Positions 9,670 to 21,033 are shown, counted from the stretch's first letter. The stretch: 64,000 nucleotides of DNA from CALKWS01 sp051020515 (GCF_051020515.1 NZ_CP194857.1:2790001-2854000), one strand, 5' to 3'. Notes: a model not told the origin generated them from the sequence alone. Numbers and translations: made by a program.

Positions 9670-9697
9670 TTGACGCAGGTCGTGGTGAGGTGACAAT
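9670..9697 (+). promoter_or_regulatory. Candidate promoter for a leaderless sulfatase transcript
   Basis: TTGACG (9670-9675), a 16-base spacer and GACAAT (9692-9697) resemble a housekeeping-sigma promoter. The sulfatase ATG follows only five bases later with no Shine-Dalgarno site. That spacing would place the transcription start at or beside the ATG, meaning a leaderless mRNA, which is common in actinobacteria. An overlapping TTGACG at 9661 is an alternative -35. Confidence 0.55.
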
Positions 9698-9702
9698 AGG
9701 CG

Positions 9703-11133
9703 ATGGCTAGTCGGGACACGAATCGGCCGAACGTCGTGATGATCATGGCAGATGATCTCGGCCCGTGGGCCCTCGGGTGCGCCGGAAACCCCGAGATACG
9801 GACACCGACCATCGATCGAATGGCATCGGAGGGTACCCGGTTCACCGAGTTCTACTGCGCCTCGCCGGTGTGTTCACCAGCTCGGGCCACGCTCCTGACC
9901 GGGCAGATGCCCTCGGCTCACGGTGTGCATGACTATCTCGACGCTCGGCATGTGGGAGCAGACGGTCACGACTTCCTCGGCGGTCAACGTCTGTATACAG
10001 ACGACCTGGCGGACGCCGGCTATCGCCTCGGCCTCGTGGGTAAATGGCACCTCGGCGCCAATGACCGGCCGCGCCCGGGATTCGTCCGCTGGTTGGCTCA
10101 TGGCGGAGGAGGCGGGCCGTACTACGGTGCGCCGCTGTACGACGAGAACGGGCCCGTCGACGCACCGGGTTACGTCACTGACGTCCTGAGCGATGCTGCC
10201 TGTGACTTCCTCGAGGACGAGTCGCGGACAGAAGACCCATTCTATCTATCGTTGCACTACACGGCTCCGCACAGTCCGTGGAAGAACAACCACCCCACGG
10301 AATACACCGACCTGTATCGCGACTGTGCCTTCGCCTCGCTGCCGCAGGAGGAGTTGCATCCGTGGGTACCCATCGTGGACGGCGCCCCGATCGGCGGTGA
10401 ACCGGATACTCGCGCAGCGCTCGAGGGCTACTTCGCGGCGGTCACCGCGATGGACGCCGGCATCGGTCGGGTGCTGTCGCGCCTGTCGCACCTCGGATTG
10501 GACGAGCACACGGTGGTGATCTTCACCAGCGATAACGGATTCAGTTGTGGCCAGCACGGGATCTGGGGCAAAGGGAACGCGACTTTCCCCCAGAACATGT
10601 ACGACGAATCAGTGAAGGTGCCGTTCATCATGCGGCAACCGGGCCGTATCCCAGCAGGTGAAGTGAGCGATGCCCTGGTGTCCGCCTATGATGTCGCCGC
10701 AACACTGCGGGATCTCTGCGGGATCGCTCATCCGCCGCAGAACGGCCCTGGGCGGTCCTTCGTCACCACTCTGATGGGGCAACAGGGGCAAGATCCCCGT
10801 GAGCGGGTTGTGGTGTTCGATGAGTACGGGCCGGTGCGGATGATCCGCACCCGCAGGCACAAGTACGTCCATCGCTATCCCCATGGGCCGCACGAACTCT
10901 ATGACCTCGTCGCCGACCCGGGGGAGCGGTCGAACCTGATCGGTTCCCCCGACGCTGCCGCGTTGCGCACGGAACTGGAGGACCAATTGAATGCATGGTT
11001 CCACCAGCATGCACGCACCGATGTCGACGGTCGGGCCTTGCCGGTGAGCGGCGCCGGGCAGGTGGACACGGTGGGACCTGGGCGGAGCCCGTTCCCCTTG
11101 GCGACGGCCTTCAACACCATCCCGAGGTATTGA
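9703..11133 (+). CDS. Sulfatase (formylglycine-dependent, S1 family), cytoplasmic
   Basis: A 476-residue sulfatase with the full family signature: MIMADDLG metal site at residues 14-20, formylglycine motif CSPAR with C57, LLTGQMPSAHG, GKWHLG, TAPHSPW and FTSDNGFSCGQHG. No signal peptide is present, so it should act on imported substrate. It is only distantly similar to the sulfatase at 2608-3987, which has ADQ instead of ADD, suggesting a different sulfate position. The start has no ribosome site and may be leaderless. Its TGA overlaps the ATG of the isomerase-like gene that follows. Confidence 0.94.
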   Translation: MASRDTNRPNVVMIMADDLGPWALGCAGNPEIRTPTIDRMASEGTRFTEFYCASPVCSPARATLLTGQMPSAHGVHDYLDARHVGADGHDFLGGQRLYTDDLADAGYRLGLVGKWHLGANDRPRPGFVRWLAHGGGGGPYYGAPLYDENGPVDAPGYVTDVLSDAACDFLEDESRTEDPFYLSLHYTAPHSPWKNNHPTEYTDLYRDCAFASLPQEELHPWVPIVDGAPIGGEPDTRAALEGYFAAVTAMDAGIGRVLSRLSHLGLDEHTVVIFTSDNGFSCGQHGIWGKGNATFPQNMYDESVKVPFIMRQPGRIPAGEVSDALVSAYDVAATLRDLCGIAHPPQNGPGRSFVTTLMGQQGQDPRERVVVFDEYGPVRMIRTRRHKYVHRYPHGPHELYDLVADPGERSNLIGSPDAAALRTELEDQLNAWFHQHARTDVDGRALPVSGAGQVDTVGPGRSPFPLATAFNTIPRY

Positions 11134-11932
11134 TGGCGACGTTGACGTTGGCCGTCTCCGGACTCGGCGTGCCCGAGGAGGGGCTGTCAGTGTTCCTGGA
11201 TCTGGTCGAGCGCTCAGGCATTCAGGGAATCGAGATCAGACACGGTGCGGTCGTGCCCGCGGAGTACCAGGATTCCGGCATCCGCGATCGTCTGGCGATG
11301 TTGGACTTCGTCGCCCTGGCTTCGCGAGTGAAGGTCGGCGCGGGGGCGCGCAGCGAGTTCATTCGGCATCTCAAGGCGGCCGTGGCGGATGCGAACCGGC
11401 TGGGGGCAACGCATGTGCGCGTCTTTCCCGGTGCCGGCAAGGGGGCGGATCGCACCGAGGACGGCGAACTGGTAGACCGGCTCGTGCAGGCCTCTCATAT
11501 CGCGCGCGACGCGGGGGTCTACATCGCCGTGGAGACGCACGATTCCCACTGTGCTGGGGCCGACATCGCCAAACTCCTGGACGCGGCAGTCGACTCGGAT
11601 GCCGCTACCGGCTCGCTCACGGCCGTGTGGGACGTCCTGCACACCTGGCGGGTCGGAGAGAGCGCGGGTGAGTCGTTGGACCACCTGTCCGGTTGGCCAC
11701 CAATGGCTGGATCCAGGTCAAAGATGCAGTGGGCAGGAGTGATCCGGCACCCGAACTACCTGGCGATGGCGCGGTCCCGCTGGTCGCGATCCTGAAGACG
11801 ATCCAGGAGCGCGGATACTCCGGTTGGGTGTCACTGGAGTGGGAGCGGGTGTGGTTCCCAGGCGTTGCGCCGCTGGAGGTGGCGATCGAGCATCTCCACT
11901 CGGTCTTCCGTCAAGCCGGCGGTGGCTCCTGA
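11133..11932 (+). pseudogene. Xylose-isomerase-like TIM-barrel protein, frame broken near 11692
   Basis: Translation from ATG 11133 gives a sugar phosphate isomerase/epimerase-like TIM barrel (GIQGIEIRHG, LGATHVRVFPG, VYIAVETHDSH, VWDVLHTW). One base is missing near 11692; the C-terminal part (WIQVKDA, YSGWVSLEWER) continues in the shifted frame to 11932. Restored length is 266 residues, normal for the family. The ETHD and EWER acidic positions fit the divalent-metal site of this fold. It is coupled to the sulfatase upstream (TGATG) and probably converts a sugar of the locus. Its last 22 bases overlap the convergent regulator gene. The reaction cannot be specified. Confidence 0.82.
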
Positions 11933-13029
11933 GGCCCGTTACTCCCGCACGAATCACGGACCACGATCCGGGGTCTCAAGAAGATCTGATGGATCGGAGA
12001 TTCCTCCCCCTCTCGGATCCGGTTCAGCAGAACCTCAGCTGCAAGCCGTCCGAGCCGGTGCTTGGGCGGTGCCAGTGCGGTGAGAGGGACCTCCGCCAGT
12101 TCGGCAGTCTCGTCGTCGTAGGAGACGATGGCGAGATCCTCGGGAATACGGATGCCGACCTTGCGCGCGACGGACTGCAGGATGGTCGCCTCACGATCAC
12201 CGAACACCAGGGCAGCGGTGACACCGTTCCGCTGCAGGCGCTTGAGCGTGGCACGCGCCCGTGGCTCGTCCCATTCGTCCCATGGCGCGGAGATCATCAG
12301 TGAGCCTTTCAGGCTGAAACGTCGTGCGGCCTCGTCGAAGCCGAGCCTGATCGAACGTCCGGTCCAGGACTTCTCTCGCAGACACAATGCAATTCGCTCA
12401 TGTCCCAGGCGATGCAGGTGCCGGACACCAGCGAAGGCGCCGGCCTGATGATGCGAGCACACGAATTCCGTCGGGTCTGCTGATCCCAAGGTATCGAAGC
12501 GACGCTCGATCAGGACTACCGGAACACCGAGTTTCTCGAGTGCGTCGATCCGCTGCATCACCAGATCTAGGTTGCTGATGCTCGGCACGAGGAGTAATCC
12601 ATCGATGTTGGACTGCATGAACCGCTCGATCGCTCGTGTCTCCCGAACCGGGTCGTAGAGGTAGGTCGCCAGCATCAACCCAGTCTCTGCGCTCGCCAGG
12701 GTCTGCTCGATCCCCTGCAACACCTTCGGGAAATATAGACTCGTGTCCGGGAGCAGCACTCCGATGGAGGATTCGCTGACCCGGCGTTGCCGGGGCTCCC
12801 GAACAACGAACATTCCGGCACCCTGGCGCACCTCGACCAGTTGATCGCGGACGAGTTCATCGATCGCCCGGCGGACCGTGTTGATCGAGTAACCGGTGGA
12901 CTCGGCCAACTCTCGTTCGGTCGGCAATTTGGTACCCAACGGCCAGGTGCCGGCGTCGATGCCCCGCCGAAGGTCGCTGGCGAGTGTCTGGAACTTTAAC
13001 TGGCGGGCAGAGACGTTGGTCGATAGCAC
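11911..13029 (-). CDS. GntR-type HTH regulator with LacI-type sugar-binding domain (second copy)
   Basis: A 372-residue paralogue of the regulator at 7513-8634, with the same order: GntR winged helix (LRRGIDAGTWPLGTKLPTER, INTVRRAIDELVRDQLVE), then a LacI-type effector domain (SIGVLLPDTSLYFPKVLQGI, LVFGDREATI, DLAIVSYDDE). The start is GTG 13029, nine bases after the stop of the FAD oxidoreductase gene, so it is probably the last gene of the operon carrying two lyases and that oxidoreductase. Two related regulators in one locus suggest sensing of two related oligosaccharides or a feed-forward arrangement. The gene ends inside the 3' end of the convergent isomerase-like gene. Confidence 0.9.
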   Translation of the reverse strand: MLSTNVSARQLKFQTLASDLRRGIDAGTWPLGTKLPTERELAESTGYSINTVRRAIDELVRDQLVEVRQGAGMFVVREPRQRRVSESSIGVLLPDTSLYFPKVLQGIEQTLASAETGLMLATYLYDPVRETRAIERFMQSNIDGLLLVPSISNLDLVMQRIDALEKLGVPVVLIERRFDTLGSADPTEFVCSHHQAGAFAGVRHLHRLGHERIALCLREKSWTGRSIRLGFDEAARRFSLKGSLMISAPWDEWDEPRARATLKRLQRNGVTAALVFGDREATILQSVARKVGIRIPEDLAIVSYDDETAELAEVPLTALAPPKHRLGRLAAEVLLNRIREGEESPIHQIFLRPRIVVRDSCGSNGPQEPPPA

Positions 13030-13038
13030 GGCATGCCC

Positions 13039-15268
13039 TCAGAAGACCCGGACCGCCACGACCTGCGCGTAACGGGACCCGTTGGTGGCCAGCACCTTCA
13101 CCCGGATCGCCTCCACGTTTGCGGCGGAGCAGGCATGGACCCGGTGTCGTTTCCGATTACCGCGCTCGGCTACGGACGTGTGCCAGGCTCCGTCGCGGTA
13201 GACCTCCAGGTCGTAATCGGCCACGATCTCTGGAATGACGCGGAACGGCCACCGGGAGTAGTGCAGGTTGTTGGCGTACTCATTCACGTCGTCGTTGAAC
13301 AGCAGGTGGACTTCCTCGATCGACTGCGGCACATCCCACCGCAACTCCACCCACTCCGGCCCGTTCGCCATCGGTGCCGATGACCAGATCTGGGGACCCG
13401 CGAACGGTCTGCTGTATGCAGAGATGACCTGATTTGGCGCGTAAGGACCGCCGTCGTCGATCCGCAGCGCCAGCCGGGTGCGGTTCAGCGCCTTGATGTC
13501 CCACTGCACGATCTCGTTCGGTGCGCGGTCATCCACGTGAAGGTCGATGTCGCGGGTGGCGAGGTCGGCGCGGCGGCGCATCGCGAGTTGACCGAACAGG
13601 TAGTCGGGATGGGTGTGCCAGGAGACGTCGTCGTTCGCGGATAGAACCAGGACCAGATTCTCCTCATCGTTCCGGGCAGCGGGGAGTTCGAGGGAGAGCC
13701 ATCGACTCCCGGAATCCTCGATGTTCACCGTGCCGGAGGTGAGGAGTTCCTGGGGTACGTAGGTGAGCGGGTCTGCTGTGGTGTGGAACGCGTACTGCAC
13801 GGAGGTGCTCTGCTTCGCGTTCAGGTAGACACGGGCGACGCGTGCGGCGCTCGTCCGAGGAAAGAGGACGGCGGTATCGGCGCTCAGTCGGACCGAACCG
13901 TCGATGTGACTCGCGGCATCCGGATCCAGTGAGGAACTGGCGGTCACGAGGGCCCCTCGCGCTCTGTCGGCGGGATCGGTCCACGGCACGCCGATCAGGG
14001 AGGCATCGTGCCGGATCAGCCGGTGTTGGAGCGCGGTCACGGACTCGCGCAGGCCGGCGGGGTCGATTCCCTGCTCAGCGCACAGCGCGGCTGCGGTACC
14101 GGCAGCCTCGCCCATGACGCCGCAGGTGGCCATCACCCGCATGGAGCCGAACGCAACGTGCGTGGCACTGACGTTACGTCCTGCCATGAACAGGTTGATG
14201 ATGTTGCGGGAGTGCAGCGCGCTAAATGGAATGTCGTACAGACCGGGCGGGTAGATCTGCTGCGCCGCCCCGCGCGGTTCATAGACACCCTTCGGAGGGT
14301 GTAAGTCGATGGACCAGCCACCGAACCCGATGGCGTCCGACTTGCGGCGGTCCTGTTCGATATCCCGTTGCGTCATGATCGTCTCGCCCAGGATTCGGCG
14401 GTACTCGCGCTTGCCTGGCACCGACCCGACCCACTCGAGGGTGAGATTCTCGGCGTCGAACTTCCCGGAGTTCTTGATGTAGTCCCAGATGCCGTAGACG
14501 ACGCCCCAGAGTTCGTCGCGGATCCGTTCGTTGTCGTGGACCACGTCGAGTTCACCGCCCCACTCGATCCACCAGTAGTCGGCGCCGTTGTCGCCGGTGT
14601 GGATCACACGTGATTCCAGGATTGAGGTGGCCTGCACATCGATCGCGAACGACGGCGGAATGAATGGGACCGCCTCGGACTCCTCGCGGGTGTAGTAACA
14701 ACAGCGTGCTGCCGAGGGTCAGGTCGTCCTTCTCGGCGGGTGCCCAGGACTCGGAGTACTCGTGCTGACCCTCCCGGCCGAGCAGATGGTCGGCGCCGGC
14801 CGCCGCTGCGATTGAGCCATCGCCGGTGCAGTCGATGACGAACTGCGCGTGCATGTGCACCTCGCGTTCGGAGCCGAGCACATGGCCCACGACAGACTCG
14901 ATCCGCTGCCCAGCCATGTGGACATCGAGCACGTGGGTGTTCAGGAACAGGTCAATGTTCGGTTCGCTCTTGACCGCTTCGAGCAGCACAAGGTCCCAGT
15001 ACTGGGGGTTACCCAGTGGGTTGCGGTACTCGTTTTCGAGATAGAACTCGCCGACGATGCCGGTCTCCCGGGCGTACCGCTGATGTCCGGTGGCGGTGGC
15101 CCCGCACACCCACACGCGCACCTCGCTGCTGGAGTTGCCACCCAGCACCGGGCGGTTCTGGAGTAGCGCGACGCTGCGGCCGTTGCGTGCGGCGGCGATC
15201 GCCGCAGACGTTCCGGCCAACCCGCCACCCACGACTACCACGTCGTGGTGATGCTGTTCGATTCTCAC
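13039..15268 (-). pseudogene. FAD-dependent oxidoreductase (FAD_oxidored family), frame broken near 14701
   Basis: The start is GTG 15268 behind GGAGGG. The N-terminal flavin fold reads VVVVGGGLAGTSAAIAAARNG, followed by VLGGNSSSEVRVWVCGA, the family's FAD-proximal segment, and IDCTGDGSIAAAAGAD. After TLGSTL the frame is lost; YYTREESEAVPF and the rest continue with one base removed (one extra T, or two missing bases). Later conserved parts include YWWIEWGG, RNIINLFMAGRNVSATHVAFGSMR and a C-terminal beta-sandwich of about 250 residues. Restored length is about 742 residues. Such proteins are frequent in polysaccharide loci of actinobacteria and Bacteroidetes, but the reaction is undefined. 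It follows the tandem lyase genes on the same strand. Confidence 0.85.
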
Positions 15269-15331
15269 GAGTTATCCCTCCTTCCCGAGGAGTCTGCAGC
15301 ATCAACAGGGAATGAATACAGAACCAGTTAC

Positions 15332-18021
15332 TCAGGAGAGTTGGGCGACCGCGGTCTCGACCTTTTGCACCAGCAGATCCTTGGTCACGGGCTCCACGGT
15401 GTGGGGCGGGTGCGGTGCGGTCAGTTGATACTGGAACCGCTCCAGAGCCTGGATGGCCTGCTGGTTGCGACCCGCTTCTGCGTGACGCTGGGCGATACCC
15501 ACCGACGCCCGTAAGCGAGCGGCGACCGGAGCAGCGATAGCGCCCGTGGCCACCGACCGGTCGAATGCTCCGGATACTGCGTGCACAGGCCCGGCAGAGG
15601 TGGTCATCTCGACGGTGAAGACCCGTCCGCTGACGTCCTTGGTGTCGATCACTAGCGTGCTGGCGTCATGTCCGGACTCCATCGAGACGCCCTCGTCGGC
15701 AGCGACCAGGTCCAGGTCCAGGTCGGGCAGGGCGAGCGTGAAGCGTACTTGGTCACGGGAGAACGTGGGTTCGGAGAGGCCGAGTCGAAGGTGCCCGTCA
15801 CCGTTCTGCTTCACTACCACGGAAGTCGCCCCGTCGGCACTGAGGAGCCCCGCATCGCCGGCGGAGAAGAAGTTTGCCATCGTGACCCCGGACCTCGTGT
15901 CGACGACGGCTTGGACCTCTGATGTGTTGGCCAGTACCTCGATGCACGCGTGAGAGTACGTCGCCAGGAGTTCGTCGGTAGCATTCGGTACCAACGCGTA
16001 GGCCAACGACGTCCGTGCCGTGCCGGGATGCAGGTAGGAGATGTTCGCGATCGTGCGTTCGATCAGCACGCTATTCACGGTAGTGCTGTCATCGTCCAGG
16101 CCTAGCGTCACTGGATGATCGTCCAGGAAGATGTACCCGACGGCGGCGTCTACCTCAGGATCGTGCCAGCGGGCGTTGGACAAGCGGACCGCGTCGACGG
16201 GCCGCTGCCAGGGACGCCATCCTTCGTCGTCCACGACACCTCGGTGCTGCTGGAATGTGTGGACAGTCGAGTATCGACCGACGTGCGCAGATCGCGTCCG
16301 TTGCTCTCGGTCAGGTCTGCCGCGAGCACGATGATCACCCCTTCGAACATGAACCAGGACTTGCAACCGTCGGGATTGACGTACTCCAGGTTGAACTCGG
16401 GGGACAATGTCATGCTTGAGGTTCCGAAGCCATCGACACTGGCACCACCCGAGTGTGCATTGGTCCCCCAGGGGCTGCTCCCGGTCCGTTCGCGCGATTC
16501 ACCCACCTGAGCGGTCACTCCAGCGAGCATGGTGGGATCCACCACGTGCAGGTACTCGCCGCCGTAGGTGGTCGGATGATTCTGTCCGGTGAGATACAAA
16601 TAGTAGGCACCCTCACCTTGGAACCATGGGCGTGGATTGGCGCCGCTCATGGTCTCGTATTTGCCGATGCGTTCTGAACTCCGGGCGATGGTGAAGCGGT
16701 AGCCGGTGCGGGCGTGCACGTCCCGTTCCATGAGGTTAAAGGTGGCGTGGCCTGACGGGAAGTAGGGGTCACGTGGCGTCACAGCAGTGTCAGCGAGCAA
16801 TGCATGCAGGGTCACGGGCGTGACCGGAGAGGCGAAGTCGTCCGCGTTCACCACTGCAAGGGTGTCGGTGGCGAGGTGCTTCACATACGCTCGCAGGTCG
16901 TCGGCGGTCTGCCCGCGCACGTACCGGGTCAGGTCCGTCAGCGCCTCCACCATCACAGGGGTGTCGTCGTACCCCACGTTGATTCGGGCTGCCACGCGTC
17001 CCTTGAGGTGCTCGAAGAAGTGACCTTCGTACAGCACCGGTGCGAAACTGTTGCGTACCCACGACATCAAAGTGTCCGTCAACTCACCCTCCGGCAGAAG
17101 GGAGGTGTCGGCCATGATCTGCGTGAACTGCATGACCCGCGTGAGCAGGTTCCTGCCATAGGTGGCGGTGTAGGGTACGTTGCCGTGCTGGAGGAACGAT
17201 CCGTCAGGATAGAAGCCGTCGGTGATGTTCTCGGCAGGATCGATGGGATCGATGGTGGCCATGACGGTGAGATGGCTCTCCAGCCCTTCAACCACGCGTG
17301 CGCCGTCGCCGACAAGTGCGCCCTGAATCAAATAGTTGATGGTCATATCAGCGCGGTTCGCGCCCGTGTGGAACTTCGGGACGAAGGTGAGGTGACTGTC
17401 CATCACATCCAGGGCTTGTTGCATCAGGCTTGGATCGATCTCGACGATCCGGTGACGAAGGCACACCAGCGCCAAGGTGATCTGGTTGGGTGAGCCGATT
17501 TCCCAGTCCCACCAGTCGCCGTACTTGTCTCCCTCGCCGGTGTAGATGTCCCCGGGGACGTCGTAGTAGTTCTCGATCACCCATCGCAGCGCCTCGATCA
17601 CCGCGTCCTGGCGGGTGATGTCGCCATACGAGGTGGAACCTGGTGTCGCGGTTGCGAGCGCGATGCTGCCCAAGACCCTGAACGTGCTGGTCAGCCTGCC
17701 ACTGGCGGTTGGGCCGTTCGAGGAGTTTTCCGGCCCCAGCCGGACGTTGTTGATGACGCCGAAGTTATCCTCCCATTGCGAACGGGGCCGGAGCCGAGCG
17801 GCGTAGCCGTCACCGTCCCCCTGGATCGCTTCGACCTTCGCCGCTGCGGCCGGGTGGGAGTTGTTGGTCGCAGTTCCCGCGAAGATCGCGGTGTAGTTGG
17901 CCAGCAAGAGTTCATGATCAGCGCTGTTGGCCAGTGCTCGAACTGGGATACCGGCGACGGCAACTCCCAGGGTGGTGCCGCCCGCGAGAGCGAACAGGCT
18001 TCGTCGGGATAGGTCAACCAT
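15332..18021 (-). pseudogene. Secreted PL8 polysaccharide lyase A, frame broken near 16199
   Basis: ATG 18021 (ribosome site GGAAGG) starts a Tat signal (LSRRSLFALAGG, cleavage near ALA). The toroid domain shows YGDWWDWEIGSPNQ, GANRAD, DGSFLQH and LKGRVAARIN; the predicted catalytic set is N222, H279 and Y288. After DGVPGSGP one base is missing, and the C-terminal half (VDAVRLSNARWHDPEV onwards) follows in the shifted frame to 15332. Restored length is about 896 residues, normal for PL8. The last about 60 residues form an extra helical module like FIMAH domains. It is a tandem paralogue of the gene at 18116-20928, with near-identical C-termini. It would cleave uronic-acid polysaccharides outside the cell if intact. 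Confidence 0.9.
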
Positions 18022-18115
18022 GGGCCTTCCTTGGTCAGGTTTCTCTGGGCGGTGCTGGTGCTGGGTCAGCCCGCCCAACTGCGGGAGCGGATGACGCGGG
18101 CCCGCCCATCTGGAT

Positions 18116-20928
18116 TCAGGAGAGTTGCGCGATTGCGGTCTCGACCTTCTGCACCAGCAGGTCCTTGGCTGCCGGATCCACGGTGTCGGGTGGGCGTGGT
18201 GCGGTCAGTTGGTCCTGGAACCGCCTTAGGGCTTGGATGGCCTGCGGATTGCGGTCCGCCTCCGCGTGGCGCTCGGCGATACGGAGCGACGTTCTCAGAC
18301 GAGCGGCGACAGGACCAGCGATCGCGTCGGTGGCCACTGCGTGGTCAAATGCGGCTGATACCTCGTGCACGGGACCGGCCGAGGTTGTCATCTCAATGAT
18401 GAACACTCGCCCGCTGACGTCCTTAGTGTCGATCACCAGCGTGCTGGCGTCGCTTCCTGATTCGATTGAGACTGCGTCGTCGGCCGAGATCATTTCCAGG
18501 TCGGGGAGCGCGAGCGTGAGGCGTACCCGCTCACGTGCGAACGTCGGTTCGGAAACAGCAAGACGGACAAGGCCGTCGGGGTTGCGATTGAGGACCACCA
18601 CGGTAGCGCCGTCGGCTCTGACCAGGCCGGCCTCACCCGCGGCGAAGAAGTTCGCCATGGTGACGCCGACGTCTCCGTGGGTAACCGCTTGGACGTTCGT
18701 GGTGTTCATCATCAGCACCCGAATGCTCGAATGTGCATACGAGGCAAGTCGTTCCTCGGTCGCATTCGGCACCAGGATGTAGGCGACCCTGGACTCCTCT
18801 TTTCCATCGTGCTCGTAGAAGATGCTGGAGATGGTCCGCGTCGGCGGGGGATTGCCGGCTTGTGCGGTCCGGTCAACTTGTTGCAGATGGACGTCCCCCT
18901 GGTTGAGCATGACGTAGCCCACGGCGGTGTCGAGTGTGGGGTCCGTCCAGCGGACCCACGCCAAGTCTCCAGTGGTGGCGCCAGACCCGACATCACCGCT
19001 GCGATTTGCCCACGTGTAGCGCGCACTTGCATCGACGAGGCTGGTCCGGCTGTCCACGGAGGTGGTCAGGAGGCGCCCCTGGGGGTCGGTGATTCCAGCA
19101 CCGAGGGTGACGATTTCGTCGTCGAACATGAACCAGGATTTGCGCCCGTGGGGGTTCTGGTAGGCAACGACGTCTTCAGGGAGGAGCCCTTCCTGCTTGT
19201 GATGCCAGGTGATCTCGGAACTCATCTCCATGCTGGCAGTGGCGTAGCCATCCAGGTCTGCCGAGCCGGAGTGGATGTTCACGCCGCAGGGGTAGTAGAA
19301 GTACTTGTTCTGCAATGGTGAGGACGAGGTGAATCCGAGATCGGGGTTGTCGTACCAGCGCTGCCCGTAGAGTTCCTCGATGGTCTGCCGTTCCTCATCG
19401 GGAGTGGTGGTCCCCGCGTACTTCATCGGATCTACCGTGTGGATGTACTCACCGCTGTACGTTGCAGGGTGATCCTGACCGGCGAGGTAGATCTGATAGG
19501 CGCCCTCACCTTGGAACCATGGTCGCGGGTTGGCGCCGCTCATGGTCTCGTACTTGCTGATGCGTTCAGAACTTCGGGCAAGTGCGAACCCGAAGGCCTG
19601 GCGCACGTGGACGTTGCGCTCCATGATATTGAAGGCGGCATGGCCAGTGGGCAGGTAGGGGTTCTCGGCCACGATGGTCGGATCGTCGATCAAGTCGGCG
19701 TACGTGGCGATCGTGGGCAGGGAGATCAAACTGTCCAGTGGGATCTGCGCCTGGGTGTCCAGGGCCACATGCTTAATGTAGGAACGCAGGCGGTCGCCGT
19801 CGTCGGCGCCCAGGTACCGAGTCATGTCCGTCATGGCTTCGATCACCACGATGGTGTCGAGGTATCCGTTGTTTAGCCGTGCAGCGATACGGCCGCGCAC
19901 GATTTCCAGGACGTATCCCTCGTACATGATGGGAGCGAAGCTATTGAGAAGCCATCCATGGACAGTCCCGGTCATGAGCCCTTCGGGTATATAGCCGGTG
20001 CCGTGCAGGATCTTGATCGCGTTGACCACCCGGGTCAGCAGATTCTTACCGTACGACCCGTTGTAGGCGACATTGTCATGGTGCAGGAAGGAGCCGTCCT
20101 CATAGAACCCATCGGTGATGCCGTCGACAGGGCTGACGGGGTCAATATCGGCCATCACGGTCAGATGCTGGGAGATGCCTTCCTCGATCGCGTCGTCGTC
20201 GCCGACCAGGGCTCCTTGCACGAAGTAGTTGGTGGTCATGTCGGCGCGGTTGGCGCCGGTGTGGAACTTGGGCTCGAAGGTCAGGTGGCTGTGCATGACG
20301 TCCACGCAGTACAGGGTCAGGTCCGGATCGACGTCAGCGATCGGATCCCGCATGAACGCAAGCATCATCGTGATCTGGTGGGCAGAGCCGATCTCCCAGT
20401 CGAACCAGTCGCCGTACTTCTCACCGGTGCCGGTGTAGATGTCTCCGGGGACGTCATAGTAGGTCTCAGTTACCCACCGGAGTGCTTCGATCACCCGGTC
20501 CTGCCGCTGTCGGTCTCCGTACGAGGCTGCTCCGGGCGTCACGGTGGCCAGCGCAATCTCAGCGAGCGCGCGGAAAGTACTGGTCATACGTCCGCTGGCG
20601 GTAGCGCCGGTGGTGGAGTTCTCCAGTCCCAGGCGGACGTCGACGATCACTCCGGAGTACTGCACCCAATCCGAGTTCGGACGTAATCGTCCGAACATCT
20701 GGTCCAGCGTGTCTGGATGGCAGCGATCTTATCCGCGACGGCCGGGTGTGCGTTGCTGTCCTCGGTCCCGGTGTACAGGGCGGCATAGTTTTCCAGAATC
20801 GCGTTCCGGTCGAGAAGCAGGTCATCGGCTCTCGCTGTCCGCTGAGTAAGGGGCAGACCCGCGATCGCGATACCCAAGCCCGCGCCGGCGGCGATTCCCA
20901 GAACTTGTCGTCTGCTCAGACCAGGCAT
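18116..20928 (-). pseudogene. Secreted PL8 polysaccharide lyase B, frame broken near 20711
   Basis: ATG 20928 sits behind GGAGGA and begins a Tat signal (LSRRQVLGIAAG, cleavage near ARA). About 72 residues on, after KIAAIQ, one base is missing; the frame resumes with TLDQMFGRLRPNSDW, matching the equivalent part of lyase A, and stays open to 18116. Motifs include YGDWFDWEIGSAHQ, GANRAD, DGSFLHHDNVAY and VRGRIAARLN; H284 and Y293 are the predicted catalytic pair, nine residues apart as in other PL8 enzymes. Restored length is about 937 residues including the C-terminal helical module shared with lyase A. It is the first gene of the minus-strand run B, A, FAD oxidoreductase, regulator. Confidence 0.9.
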
Positions 20929-21033
20929 GCTTTGTCCTCCATCTACCTCCGGCGTTTCCAAAGGACGCAGCGGCGCGCCGTTGTCAGCCAGTGCAAGGAA
21001 TTGAATCCGCACCCCAACGAATGAATCAAGAAT

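Noticed and set aside
19439..20686. Plus-strand open frames of 145 and 242 codons
   Set aside because: Antisense shadows of lyase B in GC-rich DNA; no ribosome sites or recognisable motifs.
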